From Bacillota bacterium (GTDB lineage Bacteria > Bacillota > Negativicutes > Sporomusales > CTSoil-080): DNA of 48,408 nucleotides. Positions 26,220 through 34,661 of this stretch are shown here, piece by piece. The position numbers and the translations under genes are program-made. Location: contig JAGGAD010000011.1 of NCBI GenBank assembly GCA_017889625.1, positions 1-48,408 of the forward strand, in the 5' to 3' direction. A model generated the notes under the pieces. The model was not told the origin of the DNA. It searched no databases and was given only the letters and a program-made list of their open reading frames with translations. Every line of letters starts with the position of its first letter. Positions within the stretch are counted from its first letter, which is position 1.

Positions 26220-26267
26220 TTCCGCAAGGTTTGAAGTAGGCTGTCACCTATTTCAAACCTTGCGGAA
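26220..26267. terminator. 21-bp hairpin after mntH
   Basis: TTCCGCAAGGTTTGAAGTAGG and its near-perfect complement (one G-U) with a six-base loop, 20 bases beyond the mntH stop. It lacks a T-run on either strand but is well placed to protect the mntH mRNA end or stop read-through. Confidence 0.6.
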
Positions 26268-26287
26268 CCAGTTCAGTACTTTGGACT

Positions 26288-27562
26288 TTAGCCTTGACCG
26301 TTAAAGGTAAGATACATTAAAACGACGTTCATGGCCAGAATCATTCCAACAATAAGCCAACCAAAACAATTTGTAAGTAAACTATTCTTGAATCTTCCCA
26401 TAATATTTTTCTTATTGGTAACGATCATCAACGGTATAATTGCCGCTGGTAAGGCAAAACTCAGCGCCACTTGACTATAAACCAAGGCCTCCATCGGATT
26501 AACGCCAACCATTAGAATAGCTAAGCCAGGAACCATCGTGATTAACCGCCGAACACTTGCTGGTATATCAAATCCCACAAAGCCCTTTAAAATAACTTCT
26601 CCCGCCATGGTCCCAACCGTCGCTGATGACAGACCAGAAGCCAACAGGGCTAAGCCAAAGGCCCCCGCCGCCATATTTCCCATCAACGGCTGCAGGGTCA
26701 TATAGGCTGCTTCAATGCTGTCGACATCAAGCCCGTTGCCATTAAATACCGCCGCCGCTACAATAACCATTGCCGCATTGACAATAAGCGCCATATTCAT
26801 TGCCACAAATACATCCACCTTTGCCATCTTTAAATGATGCTTACAATCTTCCAGTCCTTCCGTACGTCTTGATTGTACTAATTGAGAATGCAAGTAGATG
26901 ACATGTGGCATTACCGTTGCTCCCAACATGCCGACGGCCACTAACACGCTGGCGGGTGAAAGCATGGGAACCGTAACATGATAAGCAACCTGCGCCCAAT
27001 CCGGTTTAGACATAAACATTTCCCAGACATACGCTATGCTGATAACCGCTACCATCACTGTAATAATCCGTTCAACAATAACCTGCCCATATTTTTGCAT
27101 GTGACAAATTCCGTAGGTAATGATTCCGGTAAGTAGTGCAGCCCAAATCAGCGGTATCCCAAACAAAAGGTAAAAGCCCAATACTCCCCCAAGAAATTCC
27201 GCAAGGTCTGTAGCCATCGCTGCCACGGTAGCTATCGACCAAAATCCCCAGTTTATCGGCCGTGAGAAAATTCGTCCGCAATGGTCCGGTAAATTGACCC
27301 CGGTTGCAATTCCCAGCTTCGCCGACAATATCTGGACGAAGATTGCCATAATATTGCTCCACAGGATAACCCAAATAAGGTTGTAAGCAAATTGTGTGCC
27401 GCCGGAGATATTAGTACCGAAATTACCAGGGTCCATATATGCAACACTGACAATAAACGCCGGTCCGAGGTACTTGAGAAAGCCTTTGGCTTTTCCTTTG
27501 ATTTCACTTGATTTTAGCAACGAGTTCAGTGGAACAATTTGAACAACTTGTTCTTCTTGCAA
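26288..27562 (-). CDS. mntH: Nramp-family Mn2+/H+ symporter MntH
   Basis: About 424 residues with many membrane segments. TM1 has the metal-site motif MDPGNFGT, TM6 the GATVMPHVIYLHS (Met for soft transition metals), both diagnostic of Nramp transporters. Imports Mn2+ and probably Fe2+. Most likely starts at the TTG at 27562 behind AAGGGTGGT; a GTG three codons earlier overlaps the ribosome site. Its 3' end is faced by a plus-strand manganese riboswitch whose read-through would be antisense to this gene, while a long hairpin lies just past the stop. Confidence 0.95.
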   Translation of the reverse strand: MQEEQVVQIVPLNSLLKSSEIKGKAKGFLKYLGPAFIVSVAYMDPGNFGTNISGGTQFAYNLIWVILWSNIMAIFVQILSAKLGIATGVNLPDHCGRIFSRPINWGFWSIATVAAMATDLAEFLGGVLGFYLLFGIPLIWAALLTGIITYGICHMQKYGQVIVERIITVMVAVISIAYVWEMFMSKPDWAQVAYHVTVPMLSPASVLVAVGMLGATVMPHVIYLHSQLVQSRRTEGLEDCKHHLKMAKVDVFVAMNMALIVNAAMVIVAAAVFNGNGLDVDSIEAAYMTLQPLMGNMAAGAFGLALLASGLSSATVGTMAGEVILKGFVGFDIPASVRRLITMVPGLAILMVGVNPMEALVYSQVALSFALPAAIIPLMIVTNKKNIMGRFKNSLLTNCFGWLIVGMILAMNVVLMYLTFNGQG

Positions 27563-27733
27563 TATTACCACCCTTTTACTTGTAAACTACAATCCCCCCG
27601 CATTTTTAAAATAGACAACTTCTACAAATGTAGCTACTTTAGATTATGAGTTTAAAGCAAAATGGGTGCTTATCTATTACGAGATTAACCAACCATAATA
27701 ATGACATATTACATATCTTATCTAAAAGATCGT

Positions 27734-27883
27734 CTAAAAAGCATTTAGCGCCTTTAGGACCAAATAAGCCGTCATAATTTTCATTGCGTTCGCAATAAGA
27801 ACTGGACTTTGGTCAAGAGAAGAAGCGATCACGCCAAAATTGTCCGTGCCAACAACATTTCCGATAAAAGCGCTGAGTAATAT
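27734..27883 (-). pseudogene. C-terminal remnant of a gene, probably a membrane protein
   Basis: An open stretch of about 49 codons on the minus strand, without start codon or ribosome site, reads like protein (IGNVVGTDNFGVIASS, then a hydrophobic helix) and ends in TAG. Upstream is a stop in frame. It looks like the 3' end of a lost gene. Family not recognised. The rest of 27563-28153 shows nothing else. Confidence 0.45.
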
Positions 27884-28153
27884 TCAATAATAAATATTAA
27901 TTTACAAACATCCTTTGGTGCACTTTTCTAATAGCAGGAAAATTACTTTTTTTGTCGAATTATTAATAAAAAGGCAAAGAGAATATCGCGTTTGCTGGAA
28001 CTTACACTATGTTGTTCTAGCGTTATTGGGAACACTTAGAGTTGTATTATGAATAATTTGGTTTTATAAATCGAAACATAAGTGTAGATTTATTTGATCA
28101 ATCTTTTATAACCTAATTCTATACGAATATGACTCAATAAGAGGGTATTAATT

Positions 28154-28387
28154 ATGGATACTGTAAAATTTGCTGCACCTCCATTCACTGGATTATCAAA
28201 GTATATCGAAGATTACAGAAATTTTATAAATAGCCCTACCCATACCATAACTGTATTTAAGCCAGTAGGCGCCAGCGTTTTTTCTGACCCTATACCTTTT
28301 ACTTTTGGCGGAATGCTACAAACCATGCAAGTTATCTTAAAGCCCTATGGGACTGATCATGGCCGATTGATTGATATTAAAACGTAA
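28154..28387 (+). CDS. Small protein of unknown function
   Basis: 77 residues, start ATG with AGAGGG eight bases upstream, and a terminator 30 bases after the stop, so a real gene is likely. No signal peptide, no membrane segment, no Cys; central FKPVGASVFSDPIPFTFGG is not familiar. Function unknown. Confidence 0.6.
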   Translation: MDTVKFAAPPFTGLSKYIEDYRNFINSPTHTITVFKPVGASVFSDPIPFTFGGMLQTMQVILKPYGTDHGRLIDIKT

Positions 28388-28418
28388 TAGTCTTTATCGT
28401 GAAGATTAGAAAATACAA

Positions 28419-28445
28419 TTGCCACTTAAGGGTGGTTTTTTTTTC
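28419..28445 (+). terminator. Intrinsic terminator after the 77-residue protein gene
   Basis: A short GCCACTTAAGGGTGG stem followed by nine T. Confidence 0.75.
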
Positions 28446-28457
28446 AACGTATAGAGG

Positions 28458-28495
28458 TATTTTATTACAAATATGTAAATATATGTAATAAAATA
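28458..28495. promoter_or_regulatory. Palindromic element upstream of the gene at 28519
   Basis: TATTTTATTACA and TGTAATAAAATA form a perfect 12-bp inverted repeat separated by 14 bases, ending about 24 bases before the TTG start. A repressor operator is possible. Confidence 0.5.
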
Positions 28496-28518
28496 ATTAG
28501 TATATGGAGTGAAATGTT

Positions 28519-28773
28519 TTGCATAAAGATATAGCTTATATTGAAGAGTTAAAAAAACAATTATTTGCCTTGGGTTATTATCGCTATCAAATTCATAACA
28601 TCATGGACGGCAATGTCAAAAGCACTCGTTTATCAAAATTATCCTCTGAACAATTAAATGATGTTATAGAAACTTTAACTAACCATATTAATTTTGCTCA
28701 AAAATGCAAAGCAATTTTTATTTATCCGGTTCATATAAACTTGCACTCTAACGATGGCAACGAGACGTCATAA
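28519..28773 (+). CDS. Small helical protein of unknown function
   Basis: 84 residues, TTG start with GGAGTG seven bases upstream. Predicted mainly helical: IEELKKQLFALGYYRYQIHNI, then LSKLSSEQLNDVIETL. The pattern resembles short regulatory or phage-type helical proteins but is not recognised. The last eight codons overlap the end of the truncated DUF1003 frame on the other strand and may not be original. Confidence 0.6.
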   Translation: MHKDIAYIEELKKQLFALGYYRYQIHNIMDGNVKSTRLSKLSSEQLNDVIETLTNHINFAQKCKAIFIYPVHINLHSNDGNETS

Positions 28774-29038
28774 CTGCTGGACCAGGGTAAGCAGCCTGAA
28801 AACTCAACACCAAATTGAGTAATATAAATGGGTAAGGATCCCACGCATCAAAGTAATCCGAATCAGCTACTTTCATATATGCAAGGTATCTATTTATAAC
28901 AAGCCAAAATATAAGAACAACACTTTGGCATATGATGAATGGCCAATTTCTAATAATATACTCATTCCAGCGTCGTTTTTGTAAATTATTTTTCACAACT
29001 AATCTTCTCTTTTCGCATGGGTAGTTAACTGCGATCAA
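28748..29038 (-). pseudogene. Truncated DUF1003-like membrane protein
   Basis: WPFIICQSVVLIFWLVINRY followed by a second membrane stretch around DPYPFILLNLVLSF is the DUF1003 signature, but the protein stops after AVMTSRCHR where family members continue for some 50 residues past MMSQNRQ. At most 96 residues remain; no good start. Looks like a gene cut at its 3' end by a rearrangement near 28750. Confidence 0.7.
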
Positions 29039-29093
29039 CAGTTTGACTTAATATCATTAATTCCAATATTCACATCAATTTACAAAAAATAAA

Positions 29094-29131
29094 CACCAGT
29101 CAATCATTGCAAAATTTATGATGAACTGGTG
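29094..29131. terminator. Terminator of the ompH-like gene
   Basis: CACCAGT and ACTGGTG stem with T-rich runs on both sides (TTTATTTTTTG on the minus strand), 20 bases past the stop at 29153. Confidence 0.8.
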
Positions 29132-29152
29132 ATTATTTTTTGTTATTCAAAT

Positions 29153-29611
29153 TTATTGACCCGTTATCTTCTTACCTACTTCAACAGTAATATCTTCACC
29201 GCCATAAACTGATGAACCTTTATTAACCACAACAGCCAACCCTTTACCATCAGCAATTTCTTTTATTGCCGCTAATACTTTATCATGAATAGGTGTTAAC
29301 AATTCTTGTTGTTTAGCATTCAATTGTTGCTGTAGCTGATTATAATAATCCTTTTTTTCTTGCTCGGTCATTGTAGCTGATTTTGCATCAAAGTCTTGTT
29401 TAGCTTGATCCACTGCGGCCTGCATCGTTGTTTGTGCTGCAGCAGTATCAGGATGTTGCGACATTAGTAATTCAAAATCTACAATTCCAATTTTCGCTGG
29501 TGCTGCAGCAAAGGTTATCCCACTCTGCATCGCAACAACACCAGCAACACCTAATACAAAGAAAACTGCTATGATCGTTGACATAATTTGCTTTTTATTA
29601 ACTTTAAGCAT
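29153..29611 (-). CDS. OmpH/Skp-family periplasmic chaperone
   Basis: About 152 residues. A signal peptide (hydrophobic IIAVFFVLGVAGVVAM) is followed by KIGIVDFELLMSQHP, the characteristic Skp start, a long coiled coil (EQEKKDYYNQLQQQLNAKQQE) and the closing ADGKGLAVVVNKGSSVYGGEDIT with the family D-I/V-T ending. Skp proteins carry unfolded outer-membrane proteins across the periplasm, so its presence indicates a diderm cell. Start at 29611 with AGAGGT eight bases upstream. Single gene; in many Negativicutes it lies by lpx and bam genes, but here not. Confidence 0.92.
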   Translation of the reverse strand: MLKVNKKQIMSTIIAVFFVLGVAGVVAMQSGITFAAAPAKIGIVDFELLMSQHPDTAAAQTTMQAAVDQAKQDFDAKSATMTEQEKKDYYNQLQQQLNAKQQELLTPIHDKVLAAIKEIADGKGLAVVVNKGSSVYGGEDITVEVGKKITGQ

Positions 29612-29783
29612 TAGCTTACCTCTTTCCTGGTTTATATACTTCATTGCCATTATAACAATGTTAATACATATCTTCAATAAAATATGTATTAGTTCACAAA
29701 AACGTCACTCTTTACATCTTTTTTGTAAGCTACTGGCTATCATCGCCATACGCTACACCTGCTTTGCTTGGGTAAGCATCTTT

Positions 29784-29845
29784 TCTATTAAAGGCTTCTC
29801 CTTTAATAGAAGTCCATCAGACTATTAAAAGGAGATGTTTTTTTG
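29784..29845 (+). promoter_or_regulatory. Possible attenuator: two mutually exclusive hairpins
   Basis: Hairpin 1 pairs TCTATTAAAGG with CCTTTAATAGA. Hairpin 2 pairs TCTCCTTTAATAG with CTATTAAAAGGAGA and is followed by TGTTTTTTTG. They share the middle strand, an antiterminator/terminator arrangement. Confidence 0.4.
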
Positions 29846-29944
29846 TCAAAATTTATAAAATATAAGAGTTCAACGGATTTAGTAAACCTACTAGGAAAAC
29901 ATACATTTTATCATTTGTTACAGTGCTCTCAAACCTTTATATGA
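29843..29944 (+). CDS. Possible 33-residue leader-type peptide
   Basis: TTG with AGGAG eight bases upstream, then 33 codons (starting with MSKFIKYKSS) to a TGA. The ribosome site is inside the 3' arm of the hairpin above, so its translation could be gated by that structure. No similarity recognised; may be chance. Confidence 0.3.
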   Translation: MSKFIKYKSSTDLVNLLGKHTFYHLLQCSQTFI

Positions 29945-29997
29945 AACTACACTTAGCTGTGAATTACATTCTCCAATAGCTTGCTTTGAACAAAATA

Positions 29998-30045
29998 AAA
30001 AGGCCCGCTATTTAGCACATGTCTGTGCTGTAATAACGGACCTTT
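29998..30045 (-). terminator. Terminator of fabZ
   Basis: On the minus strand AAAGGTCCGTTATTACAGCA pairs with a downstream stretch ending GGGCCTTT, followed by TTATTTTG. Confidence 0.8.
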
Positions 30046-30128
30046 AATGCTATACTCTTATTTAATTTCGGAAGTTATATTAAATGTAACTATCGCAATT
30101 TTGATCATAAACTTTACCGTGTTTCTTT

Positions 30129-30560
30129 TTACTTTTCAACACGATATTTAAAAATAATCTCTGCTTCTACAGCTTTTTCACCATCAACAAACGCTTCTGC
30201 ACGTACTTTCCCAATACTAGTACGTAAACGAATTACTTTTGCGATAATTTTTAATTGATCCCCAGGAACTACATTTTTTCTAAATTTAACCTTATTAAAA
30301 CCAGCAGTATATGCTAAAACACCTCGGTTATTTTCTTCATAAAGCACTGCAACTCCGCCAACTTGGGACATTGCCTCTAACAGTAGTGCTCCAGGCATTA
30401 TCGGCTTACCTGGGAAATGCCCTTCGAAAAAAGGCTCATTAATAGTAACATTTTTTATTCCTACAGCATATTTCAGCGGTTCGAGTTCAATAATTCGATC
30501 AACTAGAAGAAAAGGGTATCTGTGAGCAAGTATATTTTGAATTTCAGTGTTAGATAACAA
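30129..30560 (-). CDS. fabZ: 3-hydroxyacyl-ACP dehydratase FabZ
   Basis: About 143 residues, normal FabZ length. [11 protein letters not shown] and [21 protein letters not shown] contain the active-site His and Glu of the hot-dog-fold dehydratase that removes water from beta-hydroxyacyl-ACP in fatty acid synthesis (and lipid A precursors). TTG start with GGGGAGAG six bases upstream. Single gene with its own terminator, separated from other fab or lpx genes. Confidence 0.95.
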   Translation of the reverse strand: MLSNTEIQNILAHRYPFLLVDRIIELEPLKYAVGIKNVTINEPFFEGHFPGKPIMPGALLLEAMSQVGGVAVLYEENNRGVLAYTAGFNKVKFRKNVVPGDQLKIIAKVIRLRTSIGKVRAEAFVDGEKAVEAEIIFKYRVEK

Positions 30561-30779
30561 GCGAATCTCTCCCCTTTAAATGGATTGAATAACGACAACT
30601 ACATCATAGTAATGATACAAAACTTTAACTTTTCTTTCAATAAAAATTTATAATATTTTATTTATATCCAGTTACTATTTTTTATGGCAGCTTTAATCAG
30701 ACGGACATTTTCGAGATAACCAAAATTAGTTTTCTCTGCTTCTGGACAATAAAGGAATCAGTTAAAATGTCGAATTTTG

Positions 30780-30809
30780 TTTACACATGTCAAGTTACAA
30801 TAATATAAT
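30780..30809 (+). promoter_or_regulatory. Promoter of the metallophosphoesterase gene
   Basis: TTTACA, an 18-base spacer and a perfect TATAAT lie 80 bases before the start codon. Confidence 0.65.
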
Positions 30810-30888
30810 ATGATTACAATTCATCATTTCTCCAACTGGTGATAAGATTCAAAGTTAAACGGTAAAAATATTAACGAGGAGATTAAGA

Positions 30889-32250
30889 ATGGGCAATAAA
30901 AGACTGAGGAATGTTGGCATTTTGATTTTAGTTTGGGTCTCATTTTTATATTTTACCACAAATAGTTCGTTCGCTGCCATAGATAATACCAAAATTGCTG
31001 TCATTTCAGATGTTCATTATTATGCCCCAGAATTAGGTACTACAGGATCAGAGTTTGAAAATTATTTAGCTAATGATCGAAAGATGCTTAAGGAAAGTGC
31101 TGCGATTCTACGAAGTGTAGTTAATGCAATTAAGCGCAGCGATGCCGAAATTGTTCTCATAACCGGTGATCTTACTAAGGATGGTGAACTGCTTTGCCAT
31201 CAACAGTTAATTGGGTATTTAGAAGAATTACAGCAAGCAGGCAAAAAGGTATTTGTGATTAATGGCAATCATGATATTAACAATCCTGACGCATATAGTT
31301 ATAGCGGCTCTTCCAAAACACGAGTACCGACCATATCATCAAGCGATTTTAAACAACTATATCATAATTTTGGTTATGATCAGGCTATAGCTAAAGACCC
31401 TACTTCAACAAGCTATGTCGTTGAGCCCTTTAATGGGTTACGAATTATTGCTATGGATTCTTGTTTATATGAACCACAACAGACTGCCGGTGGATTCTCT
31501 GCAAGCAGATTAGCGTGGATAAAAGACCAAATTAAAGATGCCTCGCTACATAAAAAGACCATAATTGGTATGATGCATCATGGCATTACCGAACACTTTT
31601 GGGGCCAGGCTACTTTTTTCCCAGAATATATTATACCTAATGCTAACCAAATTGCTAACGAGTTTTCTGCTTTGGGATTAAAAATTGTTTTCACTGGACA
31701 TTTTCATGCCCAGGATATTACCGAGAAACAAACCATTTTTAACCACAAAAATAGTTTTATGTTGGATATTGAAACAGGTTCATTAGTAAGCCCGCCGAGT
31801 CCAATAAGGTATGTTGAATTAACGGCGGATAATAAAATAAAAATTTCGACTAAGACAATAAAAAGTATTGACTACAATACAAATGGACTAGATTTTCAGA
31901 CCTATGCCAAAAATATTTTCGAAATAGATTTAACGAAACAAGTTCCCTTTCGGTTAGCTGGATTTATGATGGATCATGGCTATACGAAAGCCCAAGCGAC
32001 AGTCTTTGTAAATAAACAAGTAGCTCCTCCGTTGCAAATTACGGTTAGCGATTTACTAGTTAAGGCAGCGGAAGCTCACTATTTTGGAGATGAGGCTATT
32101 GATCCCCAAACATTAGCCATTTGCAATAATATGAAAAATTATTCAGAGCTAAGAACTATTGGGAAATTTGTACAATCGTTCCGGACTGATTTATATCCCG
32201 CTGATAACAATGTAACTATTGATTTGGTTACAGGGAAGGTTGTTGATTAA
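30889..32250 (+). CDS. Exported calcineurin-like metallophosphoesterase
   Basis: About 453 residues with a signal peptide (ILILVWVSFLYFTTNSSFA-A). All metal-site motifs of the calcineurin fold are present: VISDVHYY (DxH), ITGDLTKDGE (GD), INGNHDI (GNHD), MMHHGI and TGHFHAQD (GHxH). The C-terminal 150 residues are a helical extension without known motif. An extracytoplasmic phosphodiesterase or phosphatase; substrate unknown. Start ATG after CGAGGAG. It has a normal sigma-A promoter, not the Pho-box type of its neighbours. Confidence 0.92.
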   Translation: MGNKRLRNVGILILVWVSFLYFTTNSSFAAIDNTKIAVISDVHYYAPELGTTGSEFENYLANDRKMLKESAAILRSVVNAIKRSDAEIVLITGDLTKDGELLCHQQLIGYLEELQQAGKKVFVINGNHDINNPDAYSYSGSSKTRVPTISSSDFKQLYHNFGYDQAIAKDPTSTSYVVEPFNGLRIIAMDSCLYEPQQTAGGFSASRLAWIKDQIKDASLHKKTIIGMMHHGITEHFWGQATFFPEYIIPNANQIANEFSALGLKIVFTGHFHAQDITEKQTIFNHKNSFMLDIETGSLVSPPSPIRYVELTADNKIKISTKTIKSIDYNTNGLDFQTYAKNIFEIDLTKQVPFRLAGFMMDHGYTKAQATVFVNKQVAPPLQITVSDLLVKAAEAHYFGDEAIDPQTLAICNNMKNYSELRTIGKFVQSFRTDLYPADNNVTIDLVTGKVVD

Positions 32251-32409
32251 TACCCAAGATGAATACTTCATTATATTTTAGTTTCCTGTAATTATGCTTG
32301 GATCAATGGCTTCAATCATAGCTACCGCTATGATTTGAGTCATTGTACTATAGATCGACATTATTTATCTAATAAATTTGGTCTCATTTGCCTATAAATA
32401 GCAAAAAAG

Positions 32410-32443
32410 TTGTAATCTTGTTGTAACATTTGTTCGATATTAT
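32410..32443 (+). promoter_or_regulatory. Pho-box-like promoter of His/Pro-rich peptide 1
   Basis: TTGTAAT and TTGTAAC at an 11-base period; the second ends at 32427 and the -10 TATTAT begins at 32438 (10 bases between). Confidence 0.7.
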
Positions 32444-32470
32444 AGAACTATACAAAGGAGGTTATACACC

Positions 32471-32689
32471 ATGAAAAAAACACTATCAACCATACTGATG
32501 TTTCTAGTAGTTATGAGTTTAGCCGCTTCGGTTAGTGCTCACAGTATTGATCAAGCTCAGGTAGCCCCACAGGAGCAAATGCTGGCTGCTCATGACGGGC
32601 CTCCCCCGGTCGACCAACCACCAGCTCCCGCAAAACATCATCACAAAAAACCTGCGCCACCAGTGCCACAGCCAAATCCACATTTTTAA
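32471..32689 (+). CDS. Small secreted His/Pro-rich peptide 1
   Basis: 72 residues. A signal peptide (MKKTLSTILMFLVVMSLAAS, cleavage after VSA) leaves a mature peptide of about 47 residues rich in Pro and His: HSIDQ, MLAAHDGPPPVDQPPAP, KHHHKKPAPP, ending PNPHF. Strong AAAGGAGG ribosome site. A near-identical paralogue is at 34725 and a dead copy at 33183, all with the same type of terminator, so this is a small family. The His cluster suggests metal binding, but no function is known. Pho-box-like promoter upstream. Confidence 0.85.
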   Translation: MKKTLSTILMFLVVMSLAASVSAHSIDQAQVAPQEQMLAAHDGPPPVDQPPAPAKHHHKKPAPPVPQPNPHF

Positions 32690-32735
32690 TAAAAGGCCAG
32701 GATGTACGTATTACCGCATCTCCTGACTTATTTAT
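32690..32735 (+). terminator. Terminator-like hairpin after peptide 1
   Basis: GCCAGGA and TCCTGAC arms, a diverged version of the hairpins after the other two family copies. Confidence 0.5.
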
Positions 32736-32845
32736 ACTACCAATCGTCTACAGTTGTAATTTTTTATCGATTTTTTCACAATATTGAAACGTGATGGGTT
32801 AATATAATTTGCTGCAAGGTTTATCGAAAGGATTGTAATTTATTT

Positions 32846-33115
32846 ATGAAAATTTTTCTTTTATCCAAAAAAATCGAAATTATTCGGGAACGACTCAATA
32901 TGTTAGTACAGTACCGATCATTAAATGACCCTGAAGTCGTTGAGATTAGTAATAAAATAGATAGTCTAGTTGTTCAACTTTATCAACTTTCACACCCCGA
33001 TTTGTTCCACTGTAAAACTTTCAACGACAATACTCAATATCACGTCTCCATAAACCACTTACTAGCAGCATCAACAGCTACGCATGTTGCCAACAATTTT
33101 GAAAGTATATTATAG
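32846..33115 (+). CDS. Spo0E-like aspartyl-phosphate phosphatase
   Basis: 89 residues. IEIIRERLNMLVQYRSLNDPEVVEISNKIDSLVVQLY matches the two-helix Spo0E family, read here in order: helix 1, the LxDPEVV turn, and helix 2 with SNKID in place of the usual SQELD. These proteins remove phosphate from Spo0A~P and delay sporulation. The C-terminal 40 residues are a longer tail than in most members. Ribosome site AAAGGA is about 12 bases from the ATG, a bit far. Supports a spore-forming host. Confidence 0.8.
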   Translation: MKIFLLSKKIEIIRERLNMLVQYRSLNDPEVVEISNKIDSLVVQLYQLSHPDLFHCKTFNDNTQYHVSINHLLAASTATHVANNFESIL

Positions 33116-33182
33116 CCAAAAACTACTAGCTTTAAGGAAATAGCTTACGATCATCATCCAACTTTATAGCTAGTAGACGGAT

Positions 33183-33318
33183 ATGTCTCAGTCAATGCTA
33201 ATGTTTTTCGTAATTATAATTTTAACCGCTACGGTTAGCGCGCACCGCATGGATCAAGATTTGGCAGCCCCGTGTTCATGAGGGGGCGCCACTACTTGAT
33301 CCATATCCACATTTTTAA
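33183..33318 (+). pseudogene. Decayed copy of the His/Pro-rich peptide gene
   Basis: Matches the paralogue at 34725 through the signal region (GTTAGCGCGCAC, GATCAAGATTT-GCAGCCCCG), then loses the His/Pro-rich centre, gains a TGA and rejoins at the final CCACATTTTTAATACCAAAGC. No ribosome site remains. The shared terminator follows. Confidence 0.8.
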
Positions 33319-33322
33319 TACC

Positions 33323-33364
33323 AAAGCCAGGAGCAACGCAACATCGCGACTCCTGGCTTTTTCA
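33323..33364. terminator. Terminator shared by the dead peptide gene and the barrel gene
   Basis: AAAGCCAGGAG and CTCCTGGCTTT with a T-run on the plus strand; same sequence family as at 34957. Confidence 0.85.
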
Positions 33365-33397
33365 TATCGTCAATCTTTTAACGATTAACGTTTATCA

Positions 33398-34492
33398 CTA
33401 AGGCGACACCGTCATCGTTTGGGTCGTGACAGTATTTTCCCGTTCAACTTTTTTTGTGAGATATGAAGTTAGATCAATTTCTGTGTGTTTCGGAGCCTGA
33501 GCTGGACCACTTAACATGCCGCCACCCACAACTTTTCCGAGCTGATAGGTTAGCATCCCATATGTACCGTGTTGCAAATTCGAATTGCGGTAGCCCACTT
33601 CCACATTTACACGGGGGGTTAACTTGATCTTACTTAGTACCTTGTACCCTTTTACAGCTTCAATACTATCATCGGACTGCAAAGTACTAGCAGTCTCATT
33701 TTCTCCGAATATCGGGTGATACCAATTAACCCGATATTCGGCTATTTTTCCGACAAATTCAGCGCCGACGCCAAGGCGGGCTAAATCGTATTGAAAGGTA
33801 TAATCATAAAACGCATTAAGGCCAACCATTTTGGTTTTATCTTTTGATAATTTTCTCCAACCAAGCCCCATGTTCGTCGTATTTTCCGTATCGCTGGAAC
33901 GATCATAGCGTCCCTGCCAAAACCATACTTGGTTGTTCTTTGTCGCATTTCTAAATGGCTGCAGCGTTTCTGTGGAATATAAAGGCTGGTTATCATTAGA
34001 AATTTTTAAGTTTATATCGGTAGTTTGAAGCCATTTTGGCCCGTTTTTCTTTTCCTTGGCAATATAATTCGCCAAAATGGTATTCGTAAGGGTCAACGCT
34101 TTTTCTTTATTAGTTTGATCTTGATAGATATCAGTATTAACCGTAGCCGCTGACGCTCCTACCAACGGCTTATCAACTTTAATGGCTGCAGTTAAATATT
34201 CTGTCTGTGCCGCAATAATAACATTATTTTCGGTTACAGGTTTAGCGATAGTTTTAACCGACAGATTGATTGTCGCAACGGTTGATTCCTCATTTACTGG
34301 CGCTACCCGTGGCTGATTATCCATTGTCTCATTATCACCCGTGATAACCGTCGCATTGGTTGGCACTACGGTTTGATCTTCCGCATTTTGTTCATGAACA
34401 TTTGTTATACAATAAGTGGTAAATAACAGAAGGATACTAAAGAGCAACTTGTTGTTTGATACAAATTTTAAAACTTGCTTAGCTAAAAACAT
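33398..34492 (-). CDS. Inverse-autotransporter-type outer-membrane beta-barrel protein
   Basis: About 364 residues. An N-terminal hydrophobic signal (LLFSILLLFTTYCI) is followed by a Thr/Asn-rich region of about 90 residues, then a domain that resembles the intimin/invasin inverse-autotransporter barrel: FWQGRYDRSS, NMGLGWRKLS, VGLNAFYDYTFQYDLARLGVG, YRVNWYHPIF, NVEVGYRNSN. No passenger repeats follow the barrel, so it may be a stand-alone adhesin or porin-like protein. GGAGG lies 12 bases before the ATG. It is flanked by the His/Pro-rich peptide genes on the other strand. Confidence 0.8.
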   Translation of the reverse strand: MFLAKQVLKFVSNNKLLFSILLLFTTYCITNVHEQNAEDQTVVPTNATVITGDNETMDNQPRVAPVNEESTVATINLSVKTIAKPVTENNVIIAAQTEYLTAAIKVDKPLVGASAATVNTDIYQDQTNKEKALTLTNTILANYIAKEKKNGPKWLQTTDINLKISNDNQPLYSTETLQPFRNATKNNQVWFWQGRYDRSSDTENTTNMGLGWRKLSKDKTKMVGLNAFYDYTFQYDLARLGVGAEFVGKIAEYRVNWYHPIFGENETASTLQSDDSIEAVKGYKVLSKIKLTPRVNVEVGYRNSNLQHGTYGMLTYQLGKVVGGGMLSGPAQAPKHTEIDLTSYLTKKVERENTVTTQTMTVSP

Positions 34493-34661
34493 TATTTCGT
34501 CTATCCTCCGTATTAAATTTGAAGCTAGTCTTTTATCCGTAATATAGCCTGTTAATTATCGTATACAATTATTGGAATTTTTTTTGAAAACACACTATCC
34601 AAATAAACTCACGGCTTCATCCAACAAACTTAGTCTGATTTGTCTATAAACAGCAAGAAAT

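Noticed and set aside
29571-29828. 85-residue plus-strand frame upstream of ompH
   Set aside because: Overlaps the ompH start and signal region on the other strand and has no ribosome site.
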